Shown here piece after piece: positions 59,380 through 64,000 of a stretch of 64,000 nt of DNA (positions within the stretch are counted from its first letter, which is position 1; each line of letters opens with the position of its first letter). Source of the stretch: Gadus chalcogrammus (taxonomy: Eukaryota > Chordata > Actinopteri > Gadiformes > Gadidae); assembly GCF_026213295.1 (NCBI RefSeq), contig NC_079423.1:17938085-18002084 (forward strand). Reading direction: 5' to 3'. The position numbers and the translations under genes were made by a program. Under the pieces are notes generated by a model. That model was not told the origin of the DNA. It saw only the letters and a list, made by a program, of their open reading frames with translations, and ran no database searches.

Positions 59380-60546
59380 AAAGAGTAGGTAGGGGTTTGG
59401 CGGTTCAGAGGAAGGTCATTAAGGAGCAGGTAGGGGTTAGATAGTAGACAGGTCATTAAGGAGCAGGTAGGGGTTAGACAGTACAGAGACAGGTCATTAA
59501 GGAGCAGGTAGGGGTTAGACAGTACAGAGACGGGTCATTAAGGAGCAGGTAGGGGTTAGACAGTACAGAGACAGGTCATTAAGGAGCAGGTAGGGGTTAG
59601 ACAGTACAGAGACAGGTCATTAAGGAGCAGGTAGGGGTTAGACAGTACAGAGACAGGTCATTAAGGAGCAGGTAGGGGTTAGACAGTACAGAGACAGGTC
59701 ATTAAGGAGCAGGTAGGGGTTAGACAGTACAGAGACGGGTCATTAAGGAGCAGGTAGGGGTTAGACAGTACAGAGACAGGTCATTAAGGAGCAGGTAGGG
59801 GTTAGACAGTACAGAGACAGGTCATTAAGGAGCAGGTAGGGGTTAGACAGTACAGAGACAGGTCATTAAGGAGCAGGTAGGGGTTAGACCGTACAGAGAC
59901 AGTTCATTAAGGAGCAGGCAGGGGTTAGACAGTACAGAGACGGGTCATTAAGGAGCAGGTAGGGGTTAGACAGTACAGAGACAGGTCATTAAGGAGCAGG
60001 TAGGGGTTAGACAGTACAGAGACAGGTCATTAAGGAGCAGGTAGGGGTTAGACAGTACAGAGACGGGTCATTAAGGAGCAGGTAGGGGTTAGACAGTACA
60101 GAGACTGGTCATTAAGGAGCAGGTAGGGGTTAGACAGTACAGAGACAGGTCATTAAGGAGCAGGTAGGGGTTAGACAGTACAGAGACAGGTCATTAAGGA
60201 GCAGGTAGGGGTTAGACAGTACAGAGACAGTTCATTAAGGAGCAGGCAGGGGTTAGACAGTACAGAGACGGGTCATTAAGGAGCAGGTAGGGTTTAGACA
60301 GTACAGAGACAGGTGATTAAGGAGCAGGTAGGGGTTAGACAGTACAGAGACGGGTCATTAAGGAGCAGGTAGGGGTTAGACCGTACAGAGACGGGTCATT
60401 AAGGAGCAGGTAGGGGTTAGACAGTACAGAGACGGGTCATTAAGGAGCAGGTAGGGGTTAGACAGTACAGAGACAGGTCATTAAGGAGCAGGTAGGGGTT
60501 AGACAGTACAGAGACAGGTCATTAAGGAGCAGGTAGGGGTTAGACA
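59380..60546. repeat. 41-bp minisatellite upstream of the NLR first coding exon, about 28 copies
   Basis: Units of GGTCATTAAGGAGCAGGTAG followed by GGGTTAGACAGTACAGAGACA, with A/G and GT/GC variants. The array stops 17 bp before the acceptor that leads to the NLR ATG. Confidence 0.97.
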
Positions 60547-60577
60547 GTTGTGTCTGTGTCCAGGTGTCCAGTCTGCT

Positions 60578-63500
60578 ATGGATGAGGGGAGAGAAGAGGG
60601 GGGTCCTACCTCTAAAACCCCTCTGTCTGGGGAACATGGCCGCCAGAGGAAAGCTAAGAGGTAGGAAGAGGATCTCACTGTCTGTCTGTCTGAATAATGC
60701 ATATTCCATACGTAGATTCAGTTGATGAACTTCATATTTCTTCACACCTCGCTCAATGACGGCCTGGCTTGTAGGTGTTACACCTGTGGTCTCAGGTAGC
60801 ACACACTGTCATCCCCTTCTCCACCTCTAGAGGGAGCTCTAAAACCAGGAGTCATACGCTGGACTAAACGCACTGATGTGAACTGATGTGCAGTGAATAA
60901 ACTGTGTTGTATAACAGAAGATAAAAAGTATATCTGTATATTTATAAATATGATAGATCTTGTGAGTTTTTGCGTGCGTGTGTGTGTGTTCTCCACAGTC
61001 ACCAGGAGAGGTCAAAGGTTACCAGTGCTCAGTCTTTACAGCAGCATCAAACAGAGCGGATCAAGGTGTGTAAATGTCCACCAAGACATTTGACTCGAGC
61101 TCTACCTGAACATTAGAAAGAGCCTCTTGTGGAGCTCATAGTCTCCAGGCTTCCCTCTTCAGACCAGCAGGATGTGATCCAGGACAGATGCTTCTGATGT
61201 CTCAGTTAGTTCAGAGTAAAGTTCTCCTTGATGTTTGTTCTGTTCCAGAGAGCTGAGGAGAACGCACACGCTTTTCTAGACAAGGAACTGAAGAAGCTCT
61301 GGAGGGATCTCTTCCCAGATTACCCACAATGCTCAGAGCTTCAGAGGGAGGGGGAGGAGGTGGATGGTAAGAACGAGGAGCAGAGGAGGCGCGCCATAGA
61401 GGGAGTGGTGGACATCACAAAGCTGTGTCTGATGGAGATGAACCAGGAGGAACTGGCCGACACACTAGGGGGCGGTAAGAGACTATTATTTTGAAAACAG
61501 ACGAGATATTTATTTTGAAAGCCAGAATAGAATCATATCTTATCTTAACAAAATGAGTGACGCAACGTCTCTGGCTACTAACACTGAGGTTTACGAAGCA
61601 GGACCCCACCTCACTGTCAGCACAACATCTTCCTCGCTCACCTCCAACAGCTGGGTCGGGTTCCCCGCTTGAGCCGCCCCGCCTCCCTGTCTACAGCCGA
61701 TGCCAAGCCCCGCCCCCCTGTCTGCAGCCAACGCCAAGCCCCGCCCCCCTGTCTGCAGCCGACGCCGAGCCCCGCCCCACTGTCTGGAGCCAATGCCAAG
61801 CCCCGCCCCCTTCACACTACGGTGAGATTTCTACATTTCTTAGGATAGAGGTGTTGATTAGAGGTGTTGCTGCGTTGTCAAGACAGAGACAACGCAGCGA
61901 TATCGACATGATTAGTTCAAAATCTCCAATATGAGACATATTACATATGATTTTGGATTCAATTTAAAATAAAATGCCCTGTTATTTCAGGCTCATCTCA
62001 CTTCATGGTTATAGGTCACGACCCCATAGGGTCACCCAAGTAGTTTCAGAACATTCTGATGTGGAGTTTCAAAATAAAAGCCAACCAAGATATCCAATGT
62101 GAAACATATCACATATGATTTTGGATTCGATTTAAAAGAAAATGCCCTGTTATTTCAGACTCATTTCACTTGATGGTTATAGTTCAAGATCCCATAGGGT
62201 CACCTAAGAAGTTTCAGAACATTCTGATGTGGAGTTTCAAAATAAAAGCCAACCAAGATATCCAATGTGAAACATATCACATATGATTTTGGATTCTATT
62301 TAAAAGAAAATGCCCTGTTATTTCAGGCTCATTTTACTTGATGGTTATAGTTCAAGATCCCATAGGGTCACCTAAGAAGTTTCAGAACATTCTGATGTGG
62401 AGTTTCAAAATAAAAGCCAACCAAAGTTTCCAATATGAGACACATTACATATGAATTTGGATTCAATTTAAAAGAAAATTCCCTGTCATTCCAGGCTCAT
62501 TTCACTTCAGGGTTATAGTTCACGACCCCATGGGGTCACGCAAAAGGTTTCAGAACATTCTGATGTGGAGTTCCAAAATAAAAGCCAACCAAAGTTTCCG
62601 ATATGAGACATATTACATATGATTTTGGATTCAATTTAAAAGAAAATGCCCTGTTATTTCAGGCTCATTTCACTTGATGGTTATAGTTCAAGACCCCATA
62701 GGGTTATCACTAGTTGAATTTGGTACAGCGCCACCTATCGTACCGGGGTATGACGTGCTTTGGCTAATGAATCGATTTTCTCACCGCCATGTAAACTCAG
62801 ACAATTGCGATTGTCCAATTAAGAAGCATAGTCGAACTGTGGCTGTAATCGGATTAAGATGTGCATGTAAACGTACTGACTGATTCACCATCATTTAATA
62901 CTATCATTAGACCAATGATATCGCTGTGTAAATAACAGAATTAACCTGAACATTTTGAATCTGTAACATGCAGTCCTTTTCACGACTGGCTTCTCCGACC
63001 ACAAATAATGAAGCCTCTAAAAATCATGAAGTTGATCATTTAAGAGGAAATATGTGTCCAATTAGGTCACCTTCCACGAACTGATGTCTTCTGTTGATTC
63101 CTCAAATAGGATCGGCTGCTGTCGAGTGCCAACATAACATCAAGTCTCATTTGAAGGAGAAGTTCAGGTGTATGTTTGAGGGAATCGCTAAAGCAGGACA
63201 TTCAACACCTCTGAATGACTTCTACACAGAGCTCTTCATCACAGAGAGAGGCAGTGGAGAAGTCAACAAGGAACATGAGGTCAGACTAATTGAAACAGCT
63301 TCCAGGAAACCAGCTAAGGAGATAACACCAATCAAATGTGAAGACATCTTTAAACTCTTACCTGGAAAAGATCAACCAATCAGAACAATAATGACAACTG
63401 GAGTGGCCGGCATTGGTAAGACCGTCTTAACGCACAAGTTCACTCTGGACTGGTCTGAAGGCAAAGCCAACCACGACATACACTTTACATTTCTGTTCAC

Positions 63501-64000
63501 TTTCAGAGAGCTGAATTTAGTGAGAGAGAAAGAGTTTAGCTTGGTGGAACTTCTTCATCACTTCTTTAATGCAACCAAAGCAGCAGGAATCTGCAGATAT
63601 GACCAGTTCCAAGTTGTCTTCATCTTGGATGGACTGGATGAGTGTCGACTTCCTCTGGACTTCCAGAGGAACCCGATCTTGACTGATGTCACAGAGTCCA
63701 CCTCGGTGGACGTGCTGCTGACAAACCTCATCAGGAGCGACCTGCTTCCCTCTGCTCGCATCTGGATAACCACACGCCCTGCGGCAGCAAATCAGATCCC
63801 TGCTAAGTATGTTGGCATGGTAACAGAGGTGAGGGGGTTCACCGACCCACAGAAGGAGGAGTACTTCAGGAAGAGATTCAGGGAGGAGAATCTGGCCAGG
63901 ACAATCATCTCCCACATCAAGATATCACGAAGCCTCCACATCATGTGTCACATCCCAGTCTTCTGTTGGATCACTGCTACAGTTCTGGAGGACTTCTTCA
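60578..64000 (+). CDS. Fish NLRC3-like NLR (FISNA-NACHT), 5' part, runs off the right edge
   Basis: This is a cytosolic pattern-recognition/regulatory ATPase of the fish-specific NLR-C family. Exons: 60578-60660 (starts MDEGREEGGPTSKTPLSGEH, typical of these proteins), 60999-61065 (QQHQTERIK), 61249-61474 (FLDKELKKLWRDLFPDYP ... QEELADTL), and 63110 to beyond 64000. Phases 2, 0 and 1 match at each junction. The last exon is open for all 891 nt present: a FISNA segment (VECQHNIKSHLKEKFRCMFE), Walker A GVAGIGKTV near 63415, FTFRELN, Walker B VFILDGLDECR near 63620, the WITTRPAAANQIP sensor region and the start of the winged-helix region. No frameshift or stop is seen. LRRs and any B30.2 domain would lie outside the window. 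Paralogue identity within this large family cannot be decided here. Confidence 0.9.
61685..61812. repeat. 31-bp GC-rich minisatellite GCCAAGCCCCGCCCCCCTGT
   Basis: Four units in NLR intron 3, each with a CCCCGCCC Sp1-like box. Confidence 0.9.
61922..62705. repeat. 168-bp satellite, about 4.7 copies, in NLR intron 3
   Basis: TCCAATATGAGACATATTAC-type starts occur at 61924, 62092, 62260, 62428 and 62596, an exact 168-bp step. Each unit contains GGTTATAG, CCCATAGGGTCAC and AACATTCTGATGTGGAGT. Copies are about 90 per cent alike by eye; the last is cut short. Confidence 0.95.

Noticed and set aside
61557..61934. 125-codon frame in NLR intron 3
   Set aside because: Lies between well-phased NLR exons and is built partly of a 31-bp GC-rich repeat.

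Overview
This is a vertebrate nuclear genome window, almost certainly from a ray-finned (teleost) fish. It carries intron-containing genes with GT-AG splice sites, a fish-type FISNA-NACHT NLR gene, fish-style tRNA-derived SINE and hAT MITE sequences, and an extreme density of micro- and minisatellites. The tandem-repeat load recalls gadiform fish, but the sequence alone does not prove the order. I saw no bacterial genes, rRNA, tRNA or CRISPR array.

Three multi-exon genes can be reconstructed. (1) 2069-26235, minus strand: a betaglycan-family TGF-beta co-receptor (tgfbr3 / tgfbr3-like). Eight coding exons give a signal peptide, a PPEL linker, a complete ZP domain and the transmembrane helix. 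The cytoplasmic-tail exon lies beyond the left edge. The large N-terminal orphan domain of classical betaglycan is not visible; the signal-peptide exon is phase-compatible with the exon just before the ZP domain. (2) 35875-44968, plus strand: brdt (BET family). Nineteen exons join in frame into a 1173-residue protein with two bromodomains, an NET domain and the C-terminal motif. (3) 60578-64000, plus strand: the 5' part of a fish NLRC3-like NLR gene, with three short exons and then a FISNA-NACHT exon that runs off the right edge.

The first two genes are head-to-head, the same arrangement as human TGFBR3-BRDT on chromosome 1p22. A TATA-less CCAAT/X-box-like segment lies upstream of brdt near 34.93-35.05 kb.

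The rest is largely repetitive. The tgfbr3 introns (2-26 kb) are built mostly of minisatellites, many of which start exactly at a splice donor and copy it. The 26.4-35 kb intergenic interval holds an intact hAT MITE, a 1.57 kb minisatellite and AT-rich DNA. From 51.5 to 57.2 kb a module of about 1.47 kb is tandemly repeated, with conserved exon-like segments flanked by splice sites; I do not recognise it. The NLR has a 41-bp array in front of its first coding exon and a 168-bp satellite in its third intron.

Most long open frames in this window (for example at 6.4-8.6, 10.6-11.9, 16.7-18.8 and 28.2-29.2 kb) are stop-free translations of tandem repeats, not genes.
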